The translations under genes and the position numbers were made by a program. The notes under the pieces are model-generated. The model ran no database searches. It was given only the letters and a program-made list of their open reading frames with translations, and was not told the DNA's origin. From Candidatus Thorarchaeota archaeon MP8T_1 (GTDB taxonomy: Archaea > Asgardarchaeota > Thorarchaeia > Thorarchaeales > Thorarchaeaceae), in the NCBI GenBank assembly GCA_002825465.1, contig PJER01000003.1, positions 62,001 to 126,000 on the forward strand: 64,000 nt of DNA, written 5' to 3'. Of this stretch, positions 34,573-42,444 are shown in pieces. Numbering within the stretch: the first letter of the stretch is position 1; each line of letters begins with the position of its first letter.

Positions 34573-35685
34573 TTAGTAAATCCGAGTTTCGTACATTTCA
34601 GTAGCTACAGATTTCGATCCGTAAAACACCTCTACTCGAAGAGTTGCTTTCCCTTTTACATCAGTCATAGGAACTAGTTTTAGCTCTAACACTCGATCAG
34701 ATTTGGGGGAGAGATCATGTCGTTCGTTTGTTACCTCAGAAACACCTTCAGACGTAACTAATGATGCAATAACTCTGACGCTTACAATAGTTGCACTGGG
34801 ATTATTCACCCTAACCGAATAATTGAATGCCTTTCCAGCAACTAAATTATTAGGCACATCACCGAGTTCTACTTTTACTCCAAGTTTTTCTGAGGTTAGA
34901 GGTCTACCTTTAGGCCAACGAGCTATTCTCCCCAATTCTAAAAGCCGAGACAAGGAGGTCTTCAACTCTCGAACTTGAAGATTCAGGTTTGCAGCTGCTT
35001 CACCCATATCAAAAACACCATCATGATTCTCGTAATATGCCAATACACGACGATCAGCCTCAATGAGATCACTGACGCCTTCAAGAATTTTGAGAATTGC
35101 CCCTGGTAGCTCGTGGGCTTCAAGTAAGGAGTAATATTTTCCTTCATCGACTGAATCGGCAATCATACGAAAAGATGTTTCGACAAGTGGATTACACCCG
35201 CAAACAAAGATGAACATGGTACTTCCAAAATCTTTCCTGAATTGCTGAACCTCATCAATTGGATCGTGTCCTTTTGGACAACCATCAGGAAAATAATCAT
35301 CGCCAATAGAATTGTATTTCTTCCCATGAGGTGGTGCATCACCAACTAGAAGCATTACCTTGTAGGCATCTCTATCCCAAGACAGTCTTGTTCTTGCGTC
35401 AAAAAGTCCATCAGCAACCGCTTCAGGCGTATCACCACCTTCAGATGGCCGCAAGTCTGCTATGAGTTTTCTGACTTGTTTTACATTTGTTGTAAAATCG
35501 AAGATTTTTGTCACATATGATCTATCTTGAGGAGGATGGTCACGATATGACACAACACCAAATCTAATTTCAAGATCTTTTGTTCGTGAAGTTATGTGGG
35601 TGACAATCTGAGAGAGACTGTCCTTGACAGCACTGATATCATCCTTCATGGAACCTGTAGTATCTACGACAAATGCAACATCCAT
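34573..35685 (-). CDS. VWA protein with winged-helix and C-terminal beta-sandwich
   Basis: 370 residues. The VWA domain starts at residue 1 with an intact MIDAS (VVDTTGSM) and has EGGDTPEAVADGL carrying the metal threonine, of the type seen in alpha-kinase-linked and hemicentin-type VWA domains. Cysteines within an FVCGCN strand are notable. Residues ~205-265 form a winged helix (VFDMGEAAANLNLQVRELKTSLSRLLELG), followed by a ~100-residue CARDB/Ig-like beta-sandwich. There is no signal peptide. First gene of the operon; its stop overlaps the potential start of the next. A metal-dependent adhesion module joined to a helix-turn-helix is unusual. Confidence 0.82.
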   Translation of the reverse strand: MDVAFVVDTTGSMKDDISAVKDSLSQIVTHITSRTKDLEIRFGVVSYRDHPPQDRSYVTKIFDFTTNVKQVRKLIADLRPSEGGDTPEAVADGLFDARTRLSWDRDAYKVMLLVGDAPPHGKKYNSIGDDYFPDGCPKGHDPIDEVQQFRKDFGSTMFIFVCGCNPLVETSFRMIADSVDEGKYYSLLEAHELPGAILKILEGVSDLIEADRRVLAYYENHDGVFDMGEAAANLNLQVRELKTSLSRLLELGRIARWPKGRPLTSEKLGVKVELGDVPNNLVAGKAFNYSVRVNNPSATIVSVRVIASLVTSEGVSEVTNERHDLSPKSDRVLELKLVPMTDVKGKATLRVEVFYGSKSVATEMYETRIY

Positions 35686-35781
35686 TCTTGTTGAGGCCAG
35701 TCATATCCTCTCCATGTAATCTATTTTCTAATACCAATTAAGCCTTTGCCGCAAAAATAAGCGTAGAACATTTTAAGGGTC

Positions 35782-36189
35782 ATGTTTCATGAAAATACTA
35801 TGCCAGACTTGAGTGATACTGATCTACATCTTCATTTTGAATTTGAAGGTGATATAACTCTGAAAGGAGATATTAACAGAATTCACGCGCCGCTCATTGT
35901 TGAAGAAATCAAGTTCAGACTCCCTTTTGAAGGGAGATCTGCGTTAATGCGTTCTGAGTTGCAAATCACTCTGGGAATATCGAAGGGTAATGTAAAACCG
36001 ACAAATGAAGTGAAGAAAGGAGATATCGCATATATGCCACTTGGTGATGCACTTTGTATCTACCTTGAGGACCAGCACACCTATAGCAAGGTGAATATCA
36101 TCGGAAAAATCACATCCAGTGAAGAAGATTTAGCTCTCTTGAAAAAGATTAGGAGAGGAAGTCTAGTTCATATCAAGCAAGGTTCTTGA
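35782..36189 (+). CDS. Cyclophilin-like fold protein (DUF369/COG2164 type)
   Basis: 135 residues, or 129 from the ATG at 35800. The pattern APLIVEEIKFRLPFEGRS, a central GI-x-x-GN, KKGDIAYMPLGDALCIYL and KVNIIGKI matches the small archaeal/bacterial cyclophilin-like beta-barrel family. Function is unproven; peptide or ligand binding is assumed. It converges on the E2F-like gene with 3 nt between stops. Confidence 0.75.
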   Translation: MFHENTMPDLSDTDLHLHFEFEGDITLKGDINRIHAPLIVEEIKFRLPFEGRSALMRSELQITLGISKGNVKPTNEVKKGDIAYMPLGDALCIYLEDQHTYSKVNIIGKITSSEEDLALLKKIRRGSLVHIKQGS

Positions 36190-36192
36190 TGA

Positions 36193-36744
36193 TTAGATTC
36201 TTTGAAGACTTTTGATCAAGTCTTCATTCTCATCCATTTCAATTTCACACGGATCGACAACTATACCCGGTTCCTTTGTGATGATCACTACTTCAATACC
36301 ATCGTGCTTGACACGTTTGATACCATTACTTGAAAGAGCTCGAACTCTCAACTGGGTTGTATTGAATTCAGTTTTATCTGCAGTCTCAATCGCTTGAACA
36401 TCACGACGCAATTTTGTTCGAGTAATCCTGAGTTGCTCCTTTAATTCAGCGACCTGGACTTGGAGTTCTTTCCGTTCATCACTCTCATCTGAAAGTTGAA
36501 TTCGAAGATCATCGTGCATTTGTTTTGGAACATAGTCTTTGGAACGATCAATCCAAGTAATAGTTGTTCCATCAAATTTTCTACTAGTATCTACATGTCC
36601 CAAAGCTTTCAAAACTGCTACAACATCATATACGCGGCGCTTGGGAGTATCAAGCTTTTCTGCAAGGGTATCACTCTTGATTCCATCTTCCCCGCACTCT
36701 TTGAGGATTCTCACTGACTCCTCAGCTAAATCGACTAGCTTCAA
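36193..36744 (-). CDS. E2F/DP-like winged-helix transcription factor with coiled coil
   Basis: 183 residues; TTG start 5 nt after GGGGTG. Residues 3-66 match the E2F/DP DNA-binding domain: a first helix, DTLAEKL, the diagnostic recognition helix KRRVYDVVAVLKALGHV (RRxYD at 36-40), then a wing ending TTITWID, like NxIxW in E2F. Residues ~78-118 are a heptad-rich coiled coil, as in E2F/DP dimerisation regions, and 130-165 form a short beta-rich tail where eukaryotic proteins have the marked box. The architecture thus mirrors E2F in miniature. It probably binds DNA as a dimer. It is divergent from the cDPG synthetase-like gene, with an inverted repeat between. Confidence 0.82.
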   Translation of the reverse strand: MKLVDLAEESVRILKECGEDGIKSDTLAEKLDTPKRRVYDVVAVLKALGHVDTSRKFDGTTITWIDRSKDYVPKQMHDDLRIQLSDESDERKELQVQVAELKEQLRITRTKLRRDVQAIETADKTEFNTTQLRVRALSSNGIKRVKHDGIEVVIITKEPGIVVDPCEIEMDENEDLIKSLQRI

Positions 36745-36807
36745 CTATGCACCCCACTGTTTATCCGGCAATTACTGCTAGAGCATACTTCCTTCATACT
36801 GATTGCT

Positions 36808-36871
36808 TCACGTATTTAGGTCTTTGTATTGCTCTCAGCTATAGTGCGATTTTCCGAATAGTTTTTCGGAA
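36808..36871 (-). promoter_or_regulatory. Promoter region and candidate operator of the E2F-like gene
   Basis: The 323-nt intergenic region 36745-37067 separates two divergent genes. On the minus strand CCTAAATACG (complement of 36811-36820) is a TATA-like box about 70 nt before the TTG start. Just upstream, TTCCGAA at 36852-36858 and TTCGGAA at 36865-36871 form an exact 7-bp inverted repeat with 6-bp spacer, a possible dimer binding site. A weaker ACTCCT/AGGAGT pair lies at 36948-36973. Nothing else stands out. Confidence 0.45.
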
Positions 36872-37067
36872 GATTTACACTACGATTTTTAGAAAGCATA
36901 TTTGCCTTTAATCCATTCTAGTAAAATCATCCGAATAAGTAATGGTAACTCCTCTATAATCCAGTAAAGGAGTAAAATGTGCAATTAATGACTGGACCAA
37001 CAATTTCTTAACGTGCCTCTTGAGTTTGCCGACACAGAAACTCACACTCTCGGGAGTGTAGCTGATT

Positions 37068-38399
37068 ATGAGTAAAAAGAAAGTCATTATCATGGGCGCA
37101 GCCGGAAGAGATTTTCACAACTTCAATGTCTATTTCAGAAACAATGAAGACTACGAGGTTGTTGCCTTTACTGCAGAGCAAATTCCTGGAATTGGGGATC
37201 GAATGTATCCACCTGAACTTTCAGGTCCTCTTTACCCAAAGGGTATTCAAATATACCCTGAAGAGAAGTTGCCCGAACTAATCGAGAAATTCGATGTAGA
37301 GCAGTGCATTCTTGCATACTCTGATCTTCCTTACGAGACCGTTGGTCATAAAATAGCTTGGGTAAATCAGCTTGGCCCTGACCTTCGACTTATGGGACCA
37401 AAGAATACCTCAATCAAGAGTAAGAAACCAGTCGTAGCAGTTTGTGCTGTTCGAACTGGATGTGGTAAGAGCCAAACATCAAGACGCGTAAACCAGATTC
37501 TTGTTGATATGGGTCTCAAACCAGTAAATATCAGACATCCTATGCCTTATGATCCAGACCTCACCTCACAGATCTCTCAGAGATACGAAACTCTAGAGGA
37601 TCTTGACAAGTACAGATGTACAATTGAAGAGAGAGAAGAGTATGAACCAATGATCAATATGGGGGTCATTCTCTATGCTGGAGTCGATTATGGTAAAATC
37701 ATTGAACAAGCCGAGAAAGAAGCAGATGTGATCACCTGGGATGGTGGAAACAATGACTTCCCATTCTACAATCCAGATCTTCTCATCACAATTGTAGACC
37801 CTCACCGACCTGGACATGAGATATCGTACTATCCTGGTGAAACAAACCTCAGAATGGCAGATGTCGTCGTGATTAACAAGATTGACACCGCAGACTATGA
37901 AGATGTTGAAGAGGTTCGAGAGAATATCATGATGGTTAATCCAGATGCGATTATTGTTGATGCTGCATCACCTCTCAGCGTAGAGGACATGGAATCAATT
38001 CGTGGTAAGCGTGTGATTGTTGTCGAAGACGGTCCAACTGTCACTCATGGTGATATGCCATATGGTGCTGGTTTTATTGCAGCTAGGAAAGCTGGAGCTA
38101 TTATCGTAGACCCCAGGCCATTCGCAGTTGGTAGTATTGAAGACACCTTTGAGAAGTACTACCATCTAGAGGATGTACTTCCTGCAATGGGATACGGAGA
38201 GAAACAGATGGAAGAACTCCAAAAGACAATCAACAAATCAGACGTTGATGCAATTGTCATCGGAACACCAATTGACCTGAAGCGTATCATTAAGATCAAT
38301 AAACCAAGTGTAAGAGTCAAATACGACTTACAAGAGATTGGTAAACCTGATCTTGTAGGTGTATTGAAAGATTTTGTGAAGAAACACAATCTCAAATAG
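37068..38399 (+). CDS. cpgS: Cyclic 2,3-diphosphoglycerate synthetase-like P-loop protein
   Basis: 443 residues, full length for the family (COG2403). An N-terminal Rossmann-like segment (KKVIIMGAAGRDFHNFN) is followed by a P-loop GTPase-type domain with AVRTGCGKSQ at about 125-134 and TWDGGNNDFPF, then VVVINKID, an NKxD-like guanine motif. Family members in methanogens make cyclic 2,3-diphosphoglycerate, a thermoprotectant and phosphate store; many other archaeal members are untested. GGGAG lies 11 nt upstream. Monocistronic with its own terminator. Confidence 0.85.
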   Translation: MSKKKVIIMGAAGRDFHNFNVYFRNNEDYEVVAFTAEQIPGIGDRMYPPELSGPLYPKGIQIYPEEKLPELIEKFDVEQCILAYSDLPYETVGHKIAWVNQLGPDLRLMGPKNTSIKSKKPVVAVCAVRTGCGKSQTSRRVNQILVDMGLKPVNIRHPMPYDPDLTSQISQRYETLEDLDKYRCTIEEREEYEPMINMGVILYAGVDYGKIIEQAEKEADVITWDGGNNDFPFYNPDLLITIVDPHRPGHEISYYPGETNLRMADVVVINKIDTADYEDVEEVRENIMMVNPDAIIVDAASPLSVEDMESIRGKRVIVVEDGPTVTHGDMPYGAGFIAARKAGAIIVDPRPFAVGSIEDTFEKYYHLEDVLPAMGYGEKQMEELQKTINKSDVDAIVIGTPIDLKRIIKINKPSVRVKYDLQEIGKPDLVGVLKDFVKKHNLK

Positions 38400-38401
38400 A
38401 G

Positions 38402-38442
38402 TAGTTGGGGGATTGCTCCCCCACTATCTTTCCTTTTTTTTA
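38402..38442 (+). terminator. Terminator of the cDPG synthetase-like gene
   Basis: TGGGGG at 38406-38411 pairs with CCCCCA at 38418-38423 (6-nt loop ATTGCT), extended by short flanking TAG/CTA complementarity. A run of eight T follows at about 38434-38441. Confidence 0.78.
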
Positions 38443-38457
38443 TTTCTTCAAAATCAT

Positions 38458-39411
38458 TCACCATGTTGTTGGAGGAGCCGCCTCTCTAGATTCTAGGTCA
38501 CGGTAAAGGATTGGTATAAAGATGAGACTCAAAGCACTAAAGAGTAGAGCAATAATAATTGATTCAATCACATAAGCAAAAGCCGTATCGCCTAAAATGA
38601 ATGATACACCGTAGCTGATAGCAAAGGTGAATATCGTGGTTGCGATGATAAGAAGTATCTGAGCAGCAAGAATTCGGAAGAAACTCCCACTGGTAAGACT
38701 CCAAGCCCTTTTTATCGAACCAATTACTGACAAGTCTGTGGCAATAATGATTGCTAGAGTTGGTGCAAGCCTTGTTTGAATAAAGAGTAGAAAAATCACA
38801 CCTACAACTAAGATCAAAAATCCAGCCATGAGAGCTTCAGCAAAACCTGGAGGGAATTCTGGGTTCATTGGGTCAAATGTTTCAAGATCAATCATACCCA
38901 TTGCTGTGGACATGAAGTATAAGCCGGGACCCATGACGATTGCAACAAGTATTGAAACAATTATTTGATATATTAAGAATGAAAGAATTTTCCCTAAAGA
39001 GTGTCTAAAACTTAATCCAATATCTCCTCTATCTTCACCATATGAATCCAATGTGAATTTAATTACAGCACCAGCCATGATAGCACTTACAATGAAGAAG
39101 ACCCCTGAGTACACTAATGATGTGTTAACATAAAGAGGATCGATAGTAGGCTCAAGAAGATACACAGTGAGGAAGAAACTAAATGGATCACTAGCAATGA
39201 CACCAGTTATGTCAAACATAGTTAGGAGTACAACATATGAAACTACTAATAATCCTGCACTAACAACTCCTATAATGAGAATATAACTAACTAACTTCTT
39301 AATCCACAAGTCGATGGTTCTCGAAACAAGACCAACTGCAGAAAGTGTATATTTTTGATCAGGTTTCTGAGGTTGTGATGGGTCATAGCCCAATTCGTCA
39401 TCAAACGCCAT
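38458..39411 (-). CDS. Polytopic membrane protein (GPDPase-membrane-domain/YciC-like)
   Basis: 317 residues from the ATG at 39411, which has GGAG 8 nt upstream; an earlier frame extension to 39510 is unlikely. The N-terminal ~30 residues are soluble (Pro/Gln-rich), then about six or seven long membrane helices. The arrangement, with a conserved soluble turn TDLSVIGSIKRAWSLTSGSFFRIL followed by two helices, resembles the glycerophosphodiester-phosphodiesterase membrane-domain or UPF0259 families. Function unknown. Divergent from the interrupted small membrane gene at 39531. Confidence 0.72.
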   Translation of the reverse strand: MAFDDELGYDPSQPQKPDQKYTLSAVGLVSRTIDLWIKKLVSYILIIGVVSAGLLVVSYVVLLTMFDITGVIASDPFSFFLTVYLLEPTIDPLYVNTSLVYSGVFFIVSAIMAGAVIKFTLDSYGEDRGDIGLSFRHSLGKILSFLIYQIIVSILVAIVMGPGLYFMSTAMGMIDLETFDPMNPEFPPGFAEALMAGFLILVVGVIFLLFIQTRLAPTLAIIIATDLSVIGSIKRAWSLTSGSFFRILAAQILLIIATTIFTFAISYGVSFILGDTAFAYVIESIIIALLFSALSLIFIPILYRDLESREAAPPTTW

Positions 39412-39530
39412 AAACATATCTCCTGATTGCTTGATTGTGCAACGATTCGTTATATCTTCTCCGAAGCTATATCTTTCGGACCAAAGGATTATTTTGATTT
39501 CGAAATGCAACTTGAAATGGAGTAATGACT

Positions 39531-39863
39531 ATGTCGAGCGACGAACTTCCATTTGGAATATTTCTCTTAGCTGCTTTGTAGGGACTTCAAGCACTTGGTC
39601 TCTTTCTTGTTGGAGGAATTTGGCTCCTTATTCCGATTTTTGGGCTACTTGTTGCAATTGCCTGTGGAATTGCAGGTCTCTTCGGACTATTCATTGCCTT
39701 TGGTCTATTTACACTTCAGGAATATGCATGGATGTGGTCATTTGTACAAAACATAATTGGTGCAATTCTTTTTCTTGGAGGAGGTAATCTTTTCGGAGTT
39801 ATCCTATCAGTGATAATTTTGCTTTACCTTAACATACCAGATGTAAAGAATAGATTCAACTAA
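39531..39863 (+). pseudogene. Small four-helix membrane protein interrupted by an in-frame TAG
   Basis: From ATG 39531 (GGAG 8 nt upstream) the frame reads MSSDELPFGIFLLAAL, meets TAG at 39579-39581, and then continues open for 93 more codons to TAA at 39861, encoding three or four clean membrane helices and a short basic tail (PDVKNRFN). The sequence on both sides is in the same frame and of the same character, so the stop looks like a CAG-to-TAG change in a gene of 110 residues. UAG ends several normal genes in this window, and no pyrrolysine genes are seen, so a nonsense mutation or sequencing error is favoured over recoding. Confidence 0.65.
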
Positions 39864-39876
39864 AAAGGAAAGAGAC

Positions 39877-39897
39877 CGGGCATTCTTGCCCGATATT
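39877..39897. terminator. Bidirectional hairpin between convergent genes
   Basis: CGGGCA at 39877-39882 pairs with TGCCCG at 39887-39892 (loop TTCT). T-rich sequence follows on the plus strand (ATATTTTC), and the complement of the upstream A-run gives a T-run on the minus strand. It can serve both the interrupted small gene and the PaaK-like gene. Confidence 0.65.
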
Positions 39898-39902
39898 TTC
39901 AT

Positions 39903-41498
39903 CTATGCAGGTTTTGGTCTACTATCAACAATATCCATGAATTTCATTCCACCAGCTTTCTCTACGAGCTCTTCAAACCCGATAATGAAAACCTTCGGTG
40001 TGACTTCTGTGCTTTTCTTTGTCAATTGTTGAAGTTCCAGAATGAGTGATGTATAGTCTGCATTTGTTGGACCTTTAGGAGCAACATAGAGATTAAGTAC
40101 ATCCATACTGTACGGATCTGACATATCCTCTTTGGCAACTTCAATCTGAAGTTCCTCCACTTCTGAAAGAGCAATCAAATCTGAACGGAGTGCTGTTAGA
40201 TTTACAGTTGCGCCCTTAATTTTCTTCTCCGCTAGACCCATGATTTCGAGTTGAGCTTCAGCATCATTTGTTCGACCAACATCCCAGAAGAAGGGACCGT
40301 CTAAACCACATATTGGGCATCTTCCACGTTCTTGGTGTGACGCTACATCGCCCAGTAAAAAGCCTTCAAACACTGTTCCTGTGCTATCAAGATGAAATAG
40401 ACACATATGACCAGGTTCATCATTGCCAACAAAATCGTATGTTCCATCATCATTGAGTGCAATCAATTCAAAGGCAAGCATGAGTGGTGAAACATTATGG
40501 TAAGGGCCATCATGTCTGCATTGTACAGCAAATGATACCTTACTTTCTGAAGATGCATAACCTCCGACAGTGAGTACTTCTTTTGCTCCTTTCTCTTCAA
40601 GGGTCTGTACGATATCTTCTCGAACAGGGTCGTAAATCTTCTCACCTGCAAGGAGAGTGATGACCTTTTCTGGAGCTTTGTAGTCTTTATTTTCCTTCAT
40701 AGCTCTAAAGAATCGATTTCTTAGGAAACTTGGCATCCCGGTGAATCCGTTCGCATTAAAGGACCCAGCAATCTCAACTAGTTTATCACTAGGTATTGCA
40801 CCACCTCCACTAGTAGCAATGTAGAACTTTGACATCTGTCGTAAACCCAAATTGACAGCATGCCATCCAAGGTGTGGAGCGTAGGGGAACAAGTTCATAG
40901 CTGTCATCTCCCATCCTTTCTCAACCCATGGATCAACTGGAAGTTGTCCTGCCTTTACACAATTCTTTGCCAATAAGTCCCAATCGTACTGAGTCAGAAA
41001 AACGGGAGATGGAAGGCCTGATGCGCGTCCAGAACTTAGCCAGAATTGTAATGGAGAAAATTGATATTTTGCTCGTTTAGCTAATCGATCCATTGCACCC
41101 TTCTTTCCGATATGAAGTTTCACTTTAGCACCATTGTTTCGGATGAATTTAGCAAGGTCTTTGTGGCCAGATTCATTTGAATATGTCATTAAATTTCCAA
41201 TGGCTTCTGCTGTGGGACGAGGTTGTCCATCTACTTCAGAGGGATTGATAACAAATTTCGTTATGTTCTCCTTGTAGTCAATCTTCTTCACAAGAGGGAC
41301 TTTGTACTTAGCCCAGTCTTCAACACAAGTAATATTGAATGGATCAATATTGTTGGCCTTGAACAATTTCCGATAGTATGCATGGTTTGGCCACACTTGA
41401 TACCGGATAAATGCTCGGAACTTTTTATCTTGCATTTCTTTGATTTCTCGATGATTTGTCCGTTTGAGCTCTTGGAATGTGAATGTAGTTTTGACCAT
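39903..41498 (-). CDS. PaaK-like adenylate-forming enzyme (phenylacetate-CoA ligase family)
   Basis: 531 residues from the ATG at 41498, 7 nt after AGAGGAGG. The AMP-binding P-loop region reads LSSGRASGLPSPVFLTQYDW in place of SSGTTGxP...T..D; the fold-defining NGFTGMPSFLRNRF, LLAGEKI and VGGYASSE segments follow. The C-terminal subdomain contains a CPICG zinc-like pair. The chain is about 100 residues longer than typical PaaK. The divergent P-loop (TTG replaced by RAS) means acyl-CoA ligase activity is likely but the substrate is uncertain. Ends next to a bidirectional terminator. Confidence 0.8.
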   Translation of the reverse strand: MVKTTFTFQELKRTNHREIKEMQDKKFRAFIRYQVWPNHAYYRKLFKANNIDPFNITCVEDWAKYKVPLVKKIDYKENITKFVINPSEVDGQPRPTAEAIGNLMTYSNESGHKDLAKFIRNNGAKVKLHIGKKGAMDRLAKRAKYQFSPLQFWLSSGRASGLPSPVFLTQYDWDLLAKNCVKAGQLPVDPWVEKGWEMTAMNLFPYAPHLGWHAVNLGLRQMSKFYIATSGGGAIPSDKLVEIAGSFNANGFTGMPSFLRNRFFRAMKENKDYKAPEKVITLLAGEKIYDPVREDIVQTLEEKGAKEVLTVGGYASSESKVSFAVQCRHDGPYHNVSPLMLAFELIALNDDGTYDFVGNDEPGHMCLFHLDSTGTVFEGFLLGDVASHQERGRCPICGLDGPFFWDVGRTNDAEAQLEIMGLAEKKIKGATVNLTALRSDLIALSEVEELQIEVAKEDMSDPYSMDVLNLYVAPKGPTNADYTSLILELQQLTKKSTEVTPKVFIIGFEELVEKAGGMKFMDIVDSRPKPA

Positions 41499-41670
41499 TC
41501 GACAACCTCCTCTGTATTTTCGGGCACCGGAGGAATCTAATCGAACATAATAGTCTTGCGAATTCATTGCGAGGAAATACACGCCTTTAAGACGATATTG
41601 TAGAAACTCATAATAGTTTAAATCCTAGAAAACAAATTACTCAGAATAATAATCATGGAGTGTATCAACA

Positions 41671-42102
41671 TTGTCAGAAGTGGACGAAAAACTACAGAAA
41701 GGGATTATTGAACTGGATAAGGGTAACGACAAGAAAGCTTTCAGCTTCTTCAAGGAAGTATTTGAAGATAGACAGGAGAGACTTTTGAAAAAAGTTGCAG
41801 ATAATCCAAAATCTCCAACGCTTATGTTGGATGCACTCTATATGATTCATGCTTTGGTGTGGCTTAGAGTTGCAGAGGCAGGAAAAGAAAAGAAACATAG
41901 TGTTGAACTTCTAGGTAAAGCGGTAGGAACAGTTGAATCTGCAAGAGCTGCATTAGGACCACTTGTTTCCGGATTAGCAACATGGGCAAAGGAGAAGAAT
42001 ATCCAACAAGTGCGAAACAAAGCATTAGGACTCCTAGCAGCTACAAAGGATCTAGAGGACATGGCTAAGAAAGCTCTTGAAGCTAGTCGCAAGATGGGTT
42101 AG
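41671..42102 (+). CDS. Small helical protein of unknown function
   Basis: 143 residues, TTG start with GGAG about 9 nt upstream. It is all-helical, with two TPR-like amphipathic pairs (GIIELDKGNDKKAFSFFKEVF, then a long Ala-rich helix). No cysteine, signal or membrane segment. It ends 3 nt from the convergent MazG-like gene. Not recognised. Confidence 0.7.
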   Translation: MSEVDEKLQKGIIELDKGNDKKAFSFFKEVFEDRQERLLKKVADNPKSPTLMLDALYMIHALVWLRVAEAGKEKKHSVELLGKAVGTVESARAALGPLVSGLATWAKEKNIQQVRNKALGLLAATKDLEDMAKKALEASRKMG

Positions 42103-42105
42103 TGT

Positions 42106-42444
42106 TTATCTATTATTCATATGCTGATTCCACTTTTCAGCTGGGAATCGTGTTTCCATCAATTCCAACTCTGATAATACACTAGATTCTAAGTCGATAT
42201 TGTAGTGATTAGCAATCTGTGTGAATAGATTGAATGCCTGAGCAAATTCTCGGTGAAGCTCATCCTTATCTGGTGCTTCGTGACCCAAGCCTATTACTTT
42301 GTATCCTTCATCAATTGTAATGTGTCGAGATATCTCGCCCAGTTCTTCAACAAGATGAGCGAATACTAGGGATGCTGGAAATTTATCCCATCCCCGAGCT
42401 TTATCAAACTTATCCAGCTTCTTTTGTATTTCACGTAGATGCAT
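42106..42444 (-). CDS. MazG-like nucleotide pyrophosphohydrolase fold, one metal ligand changed
   Basis: 112 residues, the size of single-domain MazG-like proteins that cleave NTPs to NMP and PPi. EELGE at 33-37 is the first metal motif. In the second, where the family has ExxD, the sequence is Glu66-Phe-Ala-Gln69, so one Mg ligand is a glutamine. The enzyme may be weak or act only in binding. It directly follows the OB-fold gene (start adjoins its stop), implying one operon. Confidence 0.75.
   Translation of the reverse strand: MHLREIQKKLDKFDKARGWDKFPASLVFAHLVEELGEISRHITIDEGYKVIGLGHEAPDKDELHREFAQAFNLFTQIANHYNIDLESSVLSELELMETRFPAEKWNQHMNNR

Noticed and set aside
39579..39581. Pyrrolysine readthrough of the internal TAG
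   Set aside because: Several normal genes here end in TAG (for example those ending at 15473, 38399 and 42102), and no pyl genes are visible. A point mutation is simpler.
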